From assembly GCF_014649995.1 (NCBI RefSeq), contig NZ_BMUC01000001.1, positions 646,605 to 710,604 on the forward strand: 64,000 nucleotides of DNA, in the 5' to 3' direction. The stretch is from Streptomyces griseoflavus (lineage in GTDB: Bacteria; Actinomycetota; Actinomycetes; Streptomycetales; Streptomycetaceae). Position 1 is the stretch's first letter. Each line of letters begins with the position of its first letter. Made by a program: the position numbers and the translations under genes. Of this stretch, positions 63,399-64,000 are shown in pieces. The notes beneath the pieces are model-generated. The model was given only the letters and a program-made list of their open reading frames with translations. It was not told where the DNA came from and ran no database searches.

Positions 63399-63854
63399 TC
63401 AGGCGGTCACCGGGGTCCGCTCCGTCGTCCGCCGGCCGTCCGGGGAGGAGGAGCGCCGGGCGAACAGGCGGTCCAGGCCGAAGGCGCCGGAGCCGGTGAA
63501 CACCAGCAGGAACATGGCCCAGCAGTACAGGGCCGCGCCCTCGCCGTGGTTCTGGATGGGCCACAGGGCGTCGGGCTGGTGGACCGTGAAGTACGCGTAC
63601 GCCATGGCGCCGGACGAGAGGAACGCCGCCGCCCGGGTGGCGAGGCCGAGCAGGACCAGGCAGCCGCCGACGAGTTCGATCAGGGCCGCGTACCAGCGCG
63701 GCCAGGCGCCCGCCTCGACGGCGCCGCCGGCGCCGTCCACGCCGCCGAGCAGGCCCAGCAGGGCCACGGCGCCGTGGCAGGCGAAGAGCAGCCCGACGAC
63801 TATGCGGAACAGGCCCAGCGCGTACGGCTGGGCACTGTTGAGCCTTTCACTCAT
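63399..63854 (-). CDS. DoxX-family membrane protein
   Basis: A 151-residue protein with four hydrophobic helices and DoxX marks: G-L-F-R-I-V-V-G-L-L-F-A-C-H-G in helix 1, E-L-V-G-G-C-L-V-L-L-G-L in helix 2 and N-H-G-E-G-A-A-L-Y-C-W-A before the last helix. ATG 63854 follows gaaggagacc. The family includes redox/thiol-linked membrane proteins; role unknown. Its promoter contains a palindrome that fits MarR/HxlR-type control. Confidence 0.9.
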   Translation of the reverse strand: MSERLNSAQPYALGLFRIVVGLLFACHGAVALLGLLGGVDGAGGAVEAGAWPRWYAALIELVGGCLVLLGLATRAAAFLSSGAMAYAYFTVHQPDALWPIQNHGEGAALYCWAMFLLVFTGSGAFGLDRLFARRSSSPDGRRTTERTPVTA

Positions 63855-63926
63855 GGGGGGTCTCCTTCGGTCAGGCCGGCCCCCGCGGACGGGGCCGGTC
63901 CGGGGGCGGAACCGAGTCGGATTCCC

Positions 63927-63958
63927 ACGCTAGAAACGCGCGACGCTTACTTGCAAGT
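63927..63958 (-). promoter_or_regulatory. DoxX promoter with acttgcaagt palindrome
   Basis: On the minus strand ttgcaa (63956-63951) and tagcgt (63932-63927) are 18 bases apart. The -35 hexamer lies within the perfect 10-bp palindrome acttgcaagt (63949-63958), a typical MarR/HxlR/PadR-type half-site arrangement. The regulator may be encoded beyond the window edge. Confidence 0.6.
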
Positions 63959-64000
63959 TCAACATTCGGCCAGGAATCGCGCCCCTTCCGGGCGCCCCGG

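Overview
The window is a stretch of high-GC actinobacterial chromosome, almost certainly from a Streptomyces. Evidence is the near-total G/C third-position use, GTG starts, leaderless-looking promoters, the unlinked aceE, the fabD-fabH-acpP-fabF operon behind a PucR-type FasR regulator, DUF3145, DUF3052, and an SCO2400-family protein. From memory, the gene order follows the S. coelicolor SCO2413-to-SCO2355 neighbourhood (fabDHPF at SCO2387-2390, aceE1 at SCO2371), so this looks like conserved core-to-arm chromosome rather than a prophage, island or biosynthetic cluster. No IS, integrase or CRISPR was seen.

Layout. 1-3512 (+): the tail of an Mce locus, with three Mce-associated membrane proteins (the first cut by the window edge and carrying an 18-bp tandem repeat) and a lytic transglycosylase. 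3626-5422: an aminotransferase with a long Pro/Gln/Ala tail. 5580-14142 (-): a sugar uptake and catabolism cluster (enolase-superfamily sugar-acid dehydratase, Zn alcohol dehydrogenase, U32-like protein, ChvE/MmsA/MmsB importer, Tat-exported aldose 1-epimerase) in two or more transcription units that share an operator-like motif. 14385-22530: assorted genes including an SCO2400-family protein, MarR and oxidoreductase pair, EI24 and LysE membrane proteins, a secreted pyroglutamyl-peptidase homologue whose catalytic Cys is Ser, a second aldose epimerase, a GDSL lipoprotein and DUF3145.

22815-27791 (-): the type II fatty acid synthase operon and fasR. 27854-36571: pirin, a secreted subtilase, and a three-gene operon of an unknown protein, an HSP90-family ATPase and a 991-residue TPR protein. 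36704-44439: small regulatory pairs (MerR with aldo/keto reductase; TetR with an MFS exporter) whose palindromes sit inside the promoters, plus DUF4429, DUF1023 and DUF4190 proteins. 44591-48745: aceE, DUF3052 and an AhpE-type peroxiredoxin.

48859-57829 is the most distinctive block: a Ter stress-response locus with two TerD, a TerC, a TerA/TerD-like protein, a TerD with a PAYGYP-repeat tail, and divergently a CitE-like lyase, a four-domain PRTase-TRSP-PRTase-PELOTA fusion and a HAD phosphatase. This matches the class of Ter-linked loci proposed to make a nucleoside-like metabolite. 57916-64000: two DedA proteins, FmdB zinc ribbon, coiled-coil membrane protein, DUF4097 lipoprotein, tRNA-Val(UAC), DUF2277 and DoxX. 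Many transcription units end in unusually long, perfect G/C hairpins without U-tracts, which I annotate as likely terminators.
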